In this document: in pieces, positions 20,891 through 31,894 of the stretch | Numbering within the stretch: position 1 is the first letter of the stretch | Layout of the letters: each line of letters begins with the position of its first letter | Assembly (NCBI GenBank): GCA_963576565.1 | Contig: OY755042.1 | Coordinates: forward strand, 101,798,185 to 101,862,184 | Direction of reading: 5' to 3' | DNA length: 64,000 nt | From: Aspidapion aeneum | Taxonomy: Eukaryota > Arthropoda > Insecta > Coleoptera > Brentidae | Translations under genes and position numbers: made by a program | Notes under the pieces: model-generated | The model's database searches: none | What the model was told of the DNA's origin: nothing | What the model saw: only the letters and a program-made list of their open reading frames with translations

Positions 20891-21990
20891 TAAATAATTT
20901 TTAAGTGTTTTAGATGTTTCCCAGAAATTTGTCCTAAACATATTTAAGTAAGAAAATATGGGATTAACCTATTCTTGGGCACCTCTCACGAAAACAATAA
21001 AATGTTTCGTAATTTTTTTAAGCCTTTGAATAGCTTATTTATAGCAGGCAAAAAAAGTGAAAATTTTTCTAGGCTATTCATTGCTTTCTTCATTACTATC
21101 ATGTAACATAGTCTAATCCTTTTTGCTAGCATCACCTTTTATTTCTGAACCAGAACCAGAGTCATATATTCCAAGTAAAAAATCTGGATCTTGTATAGTA
21201 TCATTTGGTCATTTGACTAGTTCATTATACCATTTTGAGACGACATTCTCAAAATCCGAATCCGTAGCTTGCACCGCTTGAAACAGCCACTTCTAACTAA
21301 ACGTCACAGATGACTATTTTCAAAGCTTCTTACTCCCTTATATGTTTCAGATTATGCTAGGAAGTGAAATGCTATTTCCTCTTTATTCTCCGCACTTGGG
21401 GCATCTCCTATGTTGTTTTATCTGTAGAGTGGTTAACTGTTCATGGCTTTTTTTAAAAATATTTCCTAGAAATTTGAAGAATGAACCAAACCGAACCGAA
21501 CCTTTTATTTCTGCACCAGAACCAGAGTCATATATTCCAAGTAAAAAATCTGGATCTTGTATAGTATCATTTGGTCATTTGACTAGTTTATTATACCATT
21601 TTGAGACGACATTCTCAAAATCAGAATCCGTAGCTTGCACCGCTTGAAACAGCCACTTCTACCTAAACGTCATAGGTGACTATGGGCAATGATTACACCT
21701 AGGAATTATTGTCAAAGCTTCTTACTCCCTTTTATGTTTCAGATTATGCTCTTTACTCTCCGCACTTGGGGCATGTCCTTTGTTGTTTTATCTGTAGAGT
21801 GGTTAACTGTTCATGGCTTTTTTTAAATTTTTCCTAGAAATTTGTCTTAAATATATTTAACTATGGAAATATGGGGTGAACGTATTCTTAGGCGATTTTT
21901 ACGACACTTAGCTCTCACGAAAACAACAAAATTTTTCGTGATTTTATTAAGCCTTTGCATAGCTTATTTATAGGAGGCAAAAATACTGTA
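20820..21990. repeat. Tandemly reiterated LINE-tail block (about 2.5 copies)
   Basis: Two modules alternate: A (20857-21080, 21325-21480, 21728-21990) and B (21130-21316, 21500-21690). The B copies are about 95% alike by eye. The minus-strand A module carries LINE zinc-knuckle coding remnants; the B module reads FENVVSKWYNKLV...PDFLLGIYDSGSGAEI on the minus strand, unrecognised. The layout looks like unequal exchange or local duplication of a LINE 3' end. The 101-residue plus-strand frame at 21342-21647 is a shadow. Confidence 0.7.
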
Positions 21991-22682
21991 ATCTACTTAA
22001 CTCTTAACTGGTAACGTGAAAGTTTTAAAAGAAATAAAACCAAAAAAAATTGCTTTGAATTATAAGCACTGTATTACGCAGCTCTAAACTTTACTCTCTG
22101 GCACTGTTTATGCATTTTTTTTTGATCAAGTAGATAAAAGCATCTCTTCTTTCTTTGGCCACCATTTTTTGACGATTTACTATTGGACCTTGTTCGTTCC
22201 ATTTTCTTTCAGAAATGCTAGCCAAGTTCGTTTATTCTTCCCATTAACATCCTATTTATTTACATTGTCTGCTACACTTCTGTGGACATATTTTTTTAAT
22301 TTTTTATTATTTTTATAAACGTATCCAATAAAACCGCTCTTTTGTTTTGTGTAATATTAGATTTTCTTTGCTAAATTTTTATTCAGGCATAAACCCTTTA
22401 AACCCTCGCTGAAAATATTTATAAAGGTCATCGGCGTATACAAAGTGGGGGCAATAGAATGATTTCCTCGATAATTTTTTTTATTTTTTAAAATTTAATC
22501 ACTGTGACCGAATTAACGATTTTATTAAATATTTACTTTTTAATTGGGTTTTTTTAGTTAGCACATTTCTTTGTGCAATTAGTCGTTGCTATCGTTATTT
22601 TCTGAGACGCCGCAGTGATCTAGTAGTCCTTTTAACTTTATATTAGATTTTAGTGTCGTATTGTCAGCATCTTATTTTGACA
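21991..22682. other. Unassigned AT-rich DNA
   Basis: No gene or clear repeat end is recognised in this stretch. Confidence 0.4.
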
Positions 22683-23535
22683 TCAAATTTTGTCGAAAAA
22701 AGCTATTCTCTTGGGAGTTAGTTGGCTCAATTCTTGAGGCGCTAGCCTACCTACTTCTAGGTACTGGCGCCTTTTATGCAGTAAGGCAGGACATTCGCAG
22801 ACAGTGTTCCCAACTGCAGGGAATTTTCCCTTAATAGAGAATTTTCGACAATGAGAGGGAATTTTTTTTTGTAATTTGTACAGAGAAAGAGAAATTTTAA
22901 GTACAAAAGGGTAAACGATAATAAAAAAGTGGAAATTTCATTCCATTTACTAAAAGTGAACTTGACACAAAAACTTGGAAAAAAGTGTAAAAAATACTAA
23001 GAAGCGAGGGATAAAAAACTCTTTTATCACGAGCCACGAGGTTCAGTTTTTTACGCAATTTATGTATGTTTTCTTTTTCCCTAATCCGTCATCTTTTATC
23101 CCGATTGTTTACTTCTTATTCCTGATTCGTCACTTTTTATCCCGGGGCAAAAAGTGACATTTTTAATTTAAAAAAATTGGATAAATATTGCACTTTTTAT
23201 ACTTAAAGTGATAAAAAGTGTGTTTTTATTCCTCGACAAAATACAGCCCTCGCCACGCTCGTGTTACAAACTTTTCACCTCGAGTTCAAAAGTTTATCTC
23301 TTATTATATAGTAATAGTATAAAATTTCGATATCAACAACTCTGTTGAGGGAATTTTTTGTCCAGAAAGCAAATTTTCAACACAACATTTTCATATCGAA
23401 AGGTTGGGAACACTGTTCACAGAGCAGATGTTCAGCTGTGTTATAACTGCAGGATCCTATTGCCTTTATGTGGTATTTCACAGGGTAGTGTCCGGTTAGC
23501 AGTCCGACTACTAGTTTTAAGTCGTCTCTTTTGAT
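22683..23535 (-). pseudogene. R1/LOA-like LINE RNase-H tail, interrupted by a hAT element
   Basis: On the minus strand, 23535-23416 encodes LLEIKRDDLKLVVGLLTGHY then PVKYHIKAIGSCSYNTAEHL and LCE; after the hAT at 22802-23415 the same frame resumes with CECPALLHKRRQYLEVGRLA, PQELSQLTPKRIAFF and a TGA at 22683-22685. 'LLTGH.p.k.Hl..iG......aEHlLceCp.l...R' is the end of the RNase-H/zinc-knuckle region of R1/LOA/I-type LINEs. The CR.C knuckle cysteines are partly missing. The clean interruption, with the frame intact on both sides, shows the hAT inserted after the LINE. Confidence 0.85.
22802..23415. mobile_element. hAT MITE, 614 bp, inserted in a LINE
   Basis: The left end CAGTGTTCCCAAC is exactly complementary to the right end GTTGGGAACACTG. 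The flanks TTCGCAGA (22794-22801) and TTCACAGA (23416-23423) match in 7 of 8 positions and encode the same LINE codons, confirming a TSD. Inside are several copies of a CACTTTTTATCCCG word (about 23110-23220), also seen at 45.75 and 48.55 kb. No transposase is encoded. Confidence 0.92.
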
Positions 23536-24082
23536 TTCTAGAAGCTATATACTATTTTGAGAAAAATGGCAATGTTGTTAAGGTGAAACTTTTTTTTATT
23601 AAATAACCCTTCCAAAGATCCTGAACAGACTACGCTAATGATCATGGCCTGCCCTAAAATGAAATTGCATGCGAAACAAGAATTTGAATGAAATCCTGCT
23701 CGAAAGCTTGTTGTTATGACCAAAAAAAACCATTACCAAAAAATAATCCGCCACAAAAACGAAGCCTACGCGTGTCGCTGACTTTTATTTTGGTTAGGAA
23801 ATGATGTGTCAAACGCAGTTTGGGTCGTAAGCCAGTGGCGGCTCGTGGATTTTATTATAGGATTAAAGAGGTTCAGCCACAGATCACCTAACAAACAGAT
23901 AGGGAACTCAGGTGGTGGGGGGTGCTACGCGCATCTTTCACGCAGCCTGCCATGTTGGGGTCAACCACTCCAGAGGCGCATTCTGTATTTCAATATTTTT
24001 TAAACTTTTAGTACGTGTTGAGCATTAGTGGTGTGTAGATGTGGTTTTTGTATTTGATATATGTTATTTTTGATTTTAAACA
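23536..24082. other. Unassigned DNA with a solo hAT left end
   Basis: CAGTGGCGGCTCGTGGA at about 23833 is a left-hand hAT terminus; no right-hand partner is found. TCACCTAACAAACAGATA at 23889-23906 recurs inverted at 26441-26458, so the two loci may be remains of one broken element. The short plus-strand frame at 23806-24003 spans this terminus and is not a gene. Confidence 0.4.
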
Positions 24083-24190
24083 ATGGGAACGGTTTGTGCC
24101 GTAAGAGACTGTAAATCCACGCGACGGTATACTCTTAATCGAAGTAATTTTTGATTTCCGCAGGATTCTATAAGGCAAACTTATACATTA
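24083..24190 (+). pseudogene. THAP zinc-finger N-terminal remnant
   Basis: The frame from ATG at 24083 reads MGTVCAVRDCKSTRRYTLNR then SNF, TGA, FPQDSIRQ. Start-proximal 'C-x4-C' followed by 'F(R)FP.d...R' is the pattern of a THAP domain (a C2CH DNA-binding zinc finger found in P-element-type transposases and derived host genes). The TGA replaces an arginine codon (CGA to TGA) between F and FP. The second half (C..H pair, AVPTIF box) is missing, so it is a fragment of a transposase or a THAP gene exon. Confidence 0.55.
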
Positions 24191-24545
24191 TTTTATCTTT
24201 CGATTTTTTTAAAACTTTTACCATATCCTATACAAGGTGTTTAATAATTAAATGTCCTATGAGATGAATCTGTAAATGATTTAAGTACAAAGAGTTCTTA
24301 AGGACATATAGATCTGCAACCCCTTTGATTTTGTTTTTTTATACTTTTGCAGGATTTGTTATATTTATCTCAAATTTAAAAATGCGCCGCCATTAGATCC
24401 TAAAAAACAAGATTTAAACTATGCTTTATTTAGAAAGTTTTTGGTGTTTTGTATGAAACAGCGGCATAAGTTCAGTTTGAAGAAAAGGGAAATATATAGG
24501 TTGGTATTTTGATCCTTAAATTAAGCAGAGGTTCACAAATTAAAA

Positions 24546-25367
24546 GGGTAGGGGCAATTCGCCGCAGCCGATTAACCGCGGCCGATTCGCCGCGGCTGGC
24601 TGATTGGCCGCGGCTCTTTTTGCCGCGGGGACATTTCGCCGCCAATCAAATTGCCGCGGGACATTTTGCCGCAGGAACAATTCGCCGCGAGATTTTTGTT
24701 TCATGATATTACCATTGTTTTATTTACCTTGACTTCATATAATATTTGTTTATAAAAATAATGTTTTCAAACTTTCCAACTATTTATTTGGTGGTAACTA
24801 TACAATCCAGCATTTTTTAATTGGAAAAAATAAACAAAATGACGAATGTAGAATGGCGGTTTTTGCTATTAATGAACCGATATGCATCAAACTAGAAACT
24901 TTAGGTTCTTTCAGGGCGCTGATTATTATTTTTTACTTAAACTAAAAAAAATCAAAATGGGAACCGACCTGAAACACCCAAACTTCTGAATTTGATGCAT
25001 ATCGGTTTAAAAATGAAAAAATCCGCCATGTTGTATCGCCATTTTGATTTTTTTAAATTTAAGTTAAAAATAATGATCAGCGACCTTAAAAATCTCATCA
25101 GTCCGAGTTAGATACAAGTCCGTCCATAAACGGAAAAATCCGCCATTCTGGATCCGCCATTTTGGATCCGCCATTTTATTTATTTTCCTAATAAAAAAAA
25201 TGTTGGGAAAAAGTTATAATCAAACAAATATATATGAAGTCAAGCTAAATACAACTGTTTAAACAATTCCCAATGGTAACATCATATAACAAAAAAATCT
25301 CACGGTGAATTGTCCCCGCGGCAAATTGGACAACAGCGAATTGGCCGTGGCGAATCGTCCCCTACCC
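24546..25367. mobile_element. Foldback element with CAATTCGCCGCGG word arrays
   Basis: The left end (24546-24700) is a degenerate tandem array of (A)ATTCGCCGCGGG-like words; the right end (about 25293-25367) carries them inverted (CCGCGGCAAATTG, GCGAATTGGCC). The outer bases pair as GGGTAGGGGCAATTCG against GGGTAGGGGACGATTCG. The core is itself roughly palindromic: GAATGGCGG...ACCGATATGCATC at 24851-24888 faces its complement at about 24985-25030. The same core motif occurs in 7684-8081, whose terminal words are different. A target duplication is not clear (AATTAAAAG against ATCTAAAGG). Confidence 0.8.
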
Positions 25368-26734
25368 ATCTAAAGGGCCCTTAATAAAAAGAGAAAATAG
25401 TCATTTTAGCACTAAATTTACTAACATTTTTAAAACAGATTTTAGTGTAGTAGGTTTCAAAATTTTTAGATAGTTTTGAATAATTTTGAAACTTAAATAT
25501 TACCGTTTTGGTAATGCATAATTCCACAAAATTTTAATGGTTTTAAGAAACGATCAAAAAATCGAAAAAGAAAAATGCTAAGTTTAACACCCTGTAAAAA
25601 CAAAGAGGTCTAAATGTAATGCGAAAAAAATCTTTGTTTTTACCATTTCCACAACCCCTTAAAGTTTCATGCATCATTTAAATAAAACCCTGTATAATGC
25701 ACTATTATATAACATTTGGTCAAGAGTTTTTGACACAAATTTGTTATAATTTTTTATTATGCTACTATTTACACTTTTAAGAATACATATAAAACAACTA
25801 TTTTTTTTTAAATATTGGATTTTACTAAATTTTAAAATATTAATTTACCGTGAAGCAATTTTGTGCTAATTGTTAAGATTATTTGGTCACCCTGTATCTC
25901 CTTAAACTTTCAATTTTTCGAAAAAACTAATAAATAATATCTGATTCCAGTAAATTAAGAAATCACTCTACAATGTCAAACTTCTTATATTTAAAATTCA
26001 CAATTTTACTTCTCTTGAAACTTAATAAATGTTATCCCAATACAACAAAAAAAGCAATCAATTTTTTTCTTTTTGTGTTTGGCTGTATGCTGGAAACGAC
26101 AACATGCTCACGTATTCTGAACGAAGAAGAAGACCTCTTTTTGTACTTCCCATATCTCTTATTCAATAGAACACATTATTTCCATAGTCCCCTACAGAGG
26201 ACAAGATATAATATTTTTACGCGGCCGAGATTCTAAAATTCATTTTAGCTCCCATTTTTAGCAGAACAGAACTATTTTAATGTTTTTATTGTTTCTGGCA
26301 GTAAAAATATTTTTTCGCATCAACAATCTGAAACATTCATATTTTATGGTAAATTTATTTTAGTCCGGCTCTGAGTTTGATTCCCAATGCTCAGCCATCG
26401 TTGAATTCTCCGAGATCAAAGACGGCCAGCCGGCTTATTTATCTGTTTGTTAGGTGATCCGTGGTTCAGCGTCCGTTAAGCTTAGGTTTGAAGATATTTA
26501 TTGTCCTGTTGGTCCATTCGTGGTCAAAAATCCATCGGGCACACAGTACAATGACAACGAGCTCGGCCTGAAATATAGTAGCCAATTGGCCGAGACTATG
26601 TTAAATATCGACTTTTTCTTGGATACTAGCTACTCCAGATCCAACGCCTGATGACATTTTGGATCGGCTGGTATATCAGAAGCTAATGTTATTTGAAAAA
26701 CTGGTCCTGTTCTTTAACCAGTCCTCCCTCTCTA
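25368..26734. other. Unassigned AT-rich DNA
   Basis: No gene is recognised. Short CACCCTGTA motifs (about 25588 and 25890) resemble the ends of common insect MITEs. The open frame at 25973-26236 has a hydrophobic AT-rich start but no family pattern. Confidence 0.35.
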
Positions 26735-28120
26735 GTAGTATAATTTTAAAAGCTTTCTGCTATACCCCGTGTTGGATATAACATCGGATATCATTTCTAG
26801 AGTTGCAAACAACTCTTGTTCCCTAATTAGGGCTGTTCGGTTCGGTTTATATACATCACTTTGTTTGCCCGGCCATCCTGGTCGTTGGCCCTTTCTATAT
26901 GTTGCTCTTTGTGCCTCCGCCTCTAAGAAAATGTAAAGCGGAGGTAAGTTTAGTAAGCATTCAAGCGCAGTTGATAAGGTAGAGCTCATTGCACTATAGC
27001 AAGACTGGCCTGTCGTTGTAAGCTGGGTAGTTTGGCCCTTGAGGTTCTCTGATGTCCCTTCTCAAAATAGACTATTGCGCCATACGCAATCATTGGTCTG
27101 ATGACTGTTATACAGAGCCGTACATTTGTTTGGGGCTGGTGCCCCAGGTTTTTTCTCAAATTCTTCCGTCCGTAAGGACAGTGTGCCTTCGTGGGTTACC
27201 TTTTCCAAATGGGTATTCCAGGTGACAGTTTTATTTGGGGTTAGGTTAGGGGAAATACCAGAAAATACTTGAGAAGTACTGGCAAATATACTAGGAAATA
27301 CCGGAAAGGGCTTGGGAAATACTGGGAGATACCATTGAAATTTGAGGAAGTACTGGGAAATACCAGGAAATACCGTAGGTATTATACCGTAGGTATTTCC
27401 TTTTGGTGTACAAAAATCGGTGATCGAGCCACCCCTCGATTTACCCACTGACGCAAATGAAATTATTTCACCGTTAAGCTCCGGAGCAGTCAGGAAGTCT
27501 AGCTTCCTTTACGGGTGAACGGTATAATTACTGTTTTGCTGGGGTTAACAGATATCTGTTATCTGTCTTGTATCTTTCGAGAGCATTCTTCCTCTGAAAT
27601 GTCTCTAATGATTGCTCCTACGTCATCCGCGATTCTAAGATGGCAAGAAAATTATCGACCAGTAGAGGGGAGACAGAACTTCTTCTTGTAGACAGCCTCT
27701 AGCAGCTTTGAAACTTACCAAGACATCGTTAAGAGTGGTTTCAATCACTCGATTTTCGAGTGTGCACCTGATGAACCCTATGATGGTGAATTTAATGCCT
27801 CGCTGATTCAATGGTGGAATTGGGTAGTACATTGTTAAATGCTCCTTCTATATCAAGAAATATGCCCACTGCGACGCCTTTTCCATCGGGGGTTTACTTG
27901 ATTTTTCCAACAAGGTTGTTTAAAGCTAGTTCTGTTGACTTGCCTGCTTGGTATGCATATTGATTTGCATTAAGTGGATGGGACATTAAGGCGCCACCTT
28001 TTATATGTGCATTTATTATCTTTTCCAAGCCTTTCAATAGAATGTTTTCAATAAGATTTTCTTGGAACCAAACAAATGTATTTTATTATAAAAGATGGTT
28101 TGCCTTAAGTGAATGCAACA
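26735..28120 (-). pseudogene. R1/LOA-like LINE ORF2 pseudogene
   Basis: On the minus strand, starting near 28120, frames with stops and shifts spell a LINE ORF2: LEKIINAHIKGGALMSHPLN, then YAYQAGKSTELALNNLVGKI (the R1/LOA 'Q.aY..GkSTe.AL..lv' motif), VAVGIFLDIEGAFNNV (catalytic box A), TLENRVIETTLNDVLVSFKA with RGCLQEEVLSPLYWS (the RGCPQGGVLSPLLW box), RIADDVGAIIRD (the catalytic ADD box), LTVK.F, then TVTWNTHLEKVTHEG and VIRPMIAYGAIVYFEKGHQR, TSRAKLPSLQRQASLAIV, and TALECLLNLPPLYIFLEAEA leading towards RNase H. Several stops and frameshifts make it non-functional. A foreign word array (about 27240-27430) splits the frame between the ADD box and TWNTHLEK. Confidence 0.88.
27240..27430. repeat. 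GGGAAATACC word array interrupting a LINE
   Basis: About ten degenerate copies of a roughly 11-bp word, GGGAAATACTG/GGAAATACC, preceded by GGTTAGGTTAGG. It lies exactly where continuous LINE coding sequence is expected, so it was inserted or expanded there after the LINE. No clear TSD or inverted partner is seen. The open frames at 27062-27448 and 27269-27451 cross this array and are not genes. Confidence 0.65.
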
Positions 28121-29461
28121 TTCGAAGAAAAAAATTGTCTTCTTTTGTAGCGGATATTGCTTTTGTGAATTTGAATGCAGTTTTTCTTTTGAATCGAATA
28201 ACGTTAAAATAATGCTTTCTGTTATGACGAAATAAAATTTTATACAAGGCTCGGTTCGGTCGAAAAGAAAAAATTCTTATTCTTTTTCTGCGTATAATAA
28301 ATTGTTTTTAGTTCTTGTCAAAAATGAAATTAATACTGGGATCTCCATCCATCTTTGGGCCGAGATAAAAATTGGGGTTAATTTATCTTGACTAAGGGGC
28401 AAGTTTACAGTTGGGGCCCTTAATATCTATATATAAGGCTTTTTCATCCATATAAAGGGGATTTTGGCGGTTTTTTTATTAGTATTTATGTGGTAGCTAT
28501 TTTTTTTTGTAAAAAGACTCAGCGATGTTTTTATTTTTGCACTGCTTATATTTTACTGTTACATCGAATAACCTTGCTGGAGTTTTTTGTTGCCAATTTA
28601 TTATAATAAAAATGGTAATAGAAAAATATTGACACAAAGGAAAATAAAGCTCTTTTATACACTAATAAAAAAAATGTGGTTTTAGTAGCCCAATAATTTT
28701 AGATTTCATTTGATCAAAGATGAAAGAAACGAAAATAATAATTACAGAATAAATTATAATGGTTTATAATCACTTTTTGCCCCAAAATTTGATTTATATG
28801 CATTTCTCACATAAAATGATAAAAAACAAATTTGTAGAGAATTATTTTCTCTACAATTCGTGTTCAATCACTTTTCTGAATTTTTTTTTAATGCAAATAA
28901 TAATATAATATAGTCACAAAGTGTTACCTAAAAATAAAAACACTAACGTAGTGTTTTTAGGGGGGAGGGGAGCAAAGCCCTCTGTTCTGCAATTTCAGTG
29001 GATAACAATTTTAGAAAAATAATTCACCTACCTAATAAAAATTTACCACCAAATATTTTAAACAATGCGCTCAACAAAAATAAAATGTTTTTATTAGAGT
29101 AGGCTATGCAGTGTTATTTTAATAAACAAAAGTGATTCTTATCAATGAAATACTTCTTTATTTTAGATTTTAAAAAATATTGTGTTAAGAATATTCTTCT
29201 TATACTTTTTTTTTAATAACCAAATATTCAAGTATTTGCCCCTTTCCAAACTTGTGGTACGAAGCAACCTTCAGTACCAACGTATTGACACTTTAAATAT
29301 AAAATAATTAAATCCTAAAACCTCGTGGATTATTTTATTTATCATCTCTGTCTTATTTTTAAAATTTGGTGCTCTGCTAAAGCCAGCAGAGCAATATGTG
29401 TTTTTTTCAATGGTAACTAGGGTAGTCCTAACACTGTAAATGCAAAATAAATATTTTATCA
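28121..29461. other. Unassigned, very AT-rich DNA
   Basis: No genes are recognised. There is a small hairpin, AAAACACTA/TAGTGTTTT, near 28944-28964. Confidence 0.4.

Positions 29462-29505
<44 letters not shown>
29462..29505. repeat. (TATC)n microsatellite tail of the RTE LINE
   Basis: About eleven CTAT/TATC tetranucleotides directly abut the stop codon of the minus-strand RTE LINE. RTE-type elements commonly end in short tandem repeats instead of poly(A), so this is probably the element's 3' tail. Confidence 0.9.
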
Positions 29506-30205
29506 TTAGTCTTCTTCAATCCATCTTTGGACATAGGCCTCCCCCAATATCTTCCACTCTTCTCTGTCTGTCGCCGAGTTCATCCAACTAGTTCCCGCCT
29601 GTTTCTGCAAACCGTCCGCCCATCTCATTTGGGGTCTTCCCCTACTTCTTTTATTTTCCCAAGGTCTCCAGTTTACAATACATTTGTTCCATCGGTCATC
29701 TTTCTGTCTGATATGAGCGGCAAATTTCCATTTTAATTTTGCTACTTCTCCTCTGACATCCCTTACTTTTGTTTTATTTCTTATCCAATCATTTCTTTTT
29801 CTATATGTTAGCTTTACATGTAACATTTGTCTTCTAGGGCCCGGTTAAATAGTTTAGGGGATATTGTGTCACCCTGTTTCACACCTTTTCTTATGAGGAT
29901 TGGCTTGGTTCCTTCGTGGATTTTGATTGATGTTGTTTTTCGCCATATATATTGGCTATTAAATCTGTATATCTGTGATCTATTCGGCAATTAATTAAAG
30001 ATGCTTTTACTGCCCAGTGCTCAATGTTATCGAAAGCTTTTTCAAAGTTTATAATCGCAATATATAGTGGAATGTTATATTTGTTGTTGTATATGCTAAT
30101 GAAAGATTTTTGACAGTTAAAGAATTGAAAATATGCTAACTTCTTAACGGAAGATTGCATCAATATGCGGTTTTTGAAATATATATATATTACAAAAAAT
30201 TTCAT
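29506..30205 (-). pseudogene. RTE-type LINE, internally deleted
   Basis: From 30205 on the minus strand: NKYNIPLYIAIINFEKAFDN (RT box A, with IDYEKAFDS expected), IEHWAVKASLINCRIDHRYT, DLIANIYGE, then in another frame TTSIKIHEGTKPILIRKGVK and QGDTISPKLFNRALEDK (the GV.QGD.iSPkLF box). The frame then jumps by deletion to MLHVKLTYRKRNDWIRNKTK, VAKLKWKFAAHIRQKDDRWN, RPWENKRSRGRPQMRWADGL, TSWMNSATDREEWKILGEAY and VQRWIEED with TAA at 29506-29508. The C-terminus is the classic RTE ending (GRP..RW.ddl.......W...a.dR..W...geay.q.w). The catalytic YADD region is lost in the deletion. Confidence 0.9.
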
Positions 30206-30822
30206 AGGAGCTTCCGTTTCTAAGATCTTTATTTACAAACATTTACATTATGGATCCATTTATTTTTCTATCGTTTTATCCAAAAAATGCTCATCGGAAA
30301 AAAAGTTGAAATCCAAGATGACAGCTACTCCTCATAACAAATTTGAGGGAAAAATTATTTTTATTAGCTTTACATTCGCGGACACCAAACTGCTTCAAAA
30401 CCTTTCTTGCGCTATTTCTATCTATCTAAATGGATTGGGCTATTAGAGAACCAACGAAAATATTTCATAATAAATACTCACCCAAATATTAAAAAAAGAA
30501 AATCTGTTATTATCATACAACATTTTTCATTTTAAAAACGCGAGTGGTGTAAGCCTCGAGGCCAAATAGAAACAATTTTTCATTCTGGTCACTATGCGAT
30601 GCTTATTTATTATGATAAAGCCACGCTGTTGAGTTTATTATGCCTCTAAGAGCAACAACTTAAAAACCCATTGAGGAGATTGACCGGGAGAATCCCGATT
30701 TTGACCTTGTTTCGCATCCCCATGCAAAACCCTACAGAAGGCCACTCACGGTACTGCAGCCTCCTTCGAATTGTCCGATTTGGTTGAAAGTTTGATGCGG
30801 CCCCTAACGATACTGCACTGCA
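30206..30822. other. Unassigned DNA
   Basis: No supported gene. 30720-30820 contains CTGCAG-rich sequence loosely resembling 31660-31720 beyond the adjacent hAT; the relationship is unclear. Confidence 0.35.
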
Positions 30823-30830
30823 GTATAGTC

Positions 30831-31469
30831 CAGTGGTGCCAGATCTAGGGATTTATACCGAATCTAGGGATTTTCAAAGTATGGGAGGGATAAAGGGATT
30901 TTGTTGCAAAATCTAGGGAAAATTTAACAGACACGATTTAATTGGATAAATACCAAATATATTTTATATTACTTTAATGAATTTTGAGAAATGAAATGAA
31001 TTAAACAAACTTAATGTTCAAAAATTTTGGACAAAAATATCAAAAATGAAATTTGTGTGCTAATGAATCATTTATGTTGCCTACACTTTACCTTTGTATT
31101 TGATATCGTGACTTGTCACATTCAAGTGCCACCGTTTAAAGAATTTGTTCAACCATTAACTTAAAACATTGATAAAAAATCAAGATTGTTTTAGCTTTAA
31201 TATTAGTCAAGTCTTGGTCAGCAAACCAACAATAAAATGTATACCTAAATTGTATTTCCTATTGTATTTTTAAACTAATGTATATTATATGCATTTTTAA
31301 TGGCGAAAATATAATTTTTCTAAATGATTGTTTTGTCTTATTTTATTAGCAGAATGCAGGTTGCTATGCTTGGCGCTTGAGGTATACGAATTAAAGTAGA
31401 TCTAGGGAGTTCCTAGGGATTTTTGAAATATAATCTTGGGGTGGTGCAAAATTTGACCTGGCAACACTG
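30831..31469. mobile_element. hAT-like MITE, 639 bp
   Basis: The left end CAGTGGTGCCAGATCTAGGG pairs with the right end, whose complement begins CAGTGTTGCCAGGTC. The flanks GTATAGTC (30823-30830) and GTTAAGTC (31470-31477) agree in 6 of 8 positions. A TCTAGGGA(A/T)TT motif recurs inside both ends. It has no coding capacity. Confidence 0.75.
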
Positions 31470-31477
31470 GTTAAGTC

Positions 31478-31894
31478 TTCGCTTTCAGTCATTTCAGATC
31501 AAAATGATTTCATTTTGTTAACGTCTCCCGCTTTGTGCGTAACCTAAAATAAAAAAAAAACTTAAAAGGGATCGCCGATTTTGGCGCAAAGAGTGGCTTA
31601 ATTATAAATAAATCGGACGGGGCCATACACGAATAAAATTTCCATTCGACCGACCGTGCTGTACTGCTGCAGTCAGATTTTTTTGTCTGCCGTCAAATCG
31701 GATGACTTTGTTGAATGGACGGACACCCATGATCAAATTACATTAATGTCCCGACTTCTATTAGTTTGGCCATTAGAATACAGATAGTTAGCAGTGGAGT
31801 CCCTGTATGTCACAAATATTGACGGAATAAGGGAACAAATTTTTGGGTTATATAAAATTAACCCATTAATGCCCAGTGTTAGTGTGCTACAGGT
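31478..31894. other. Unassigned DNA
   Basis: No gene or repeat end is recognised between the hAT MITE and the first TTAA element. Confidence 0.4.

Noticed and set aside
31660..31720. CTGCAG-rich segment resembling 30740-30820 across the hAT
   Set aside because: Considered as an outer inverted repeat around the 30831 element, but the match is too short and patchy.
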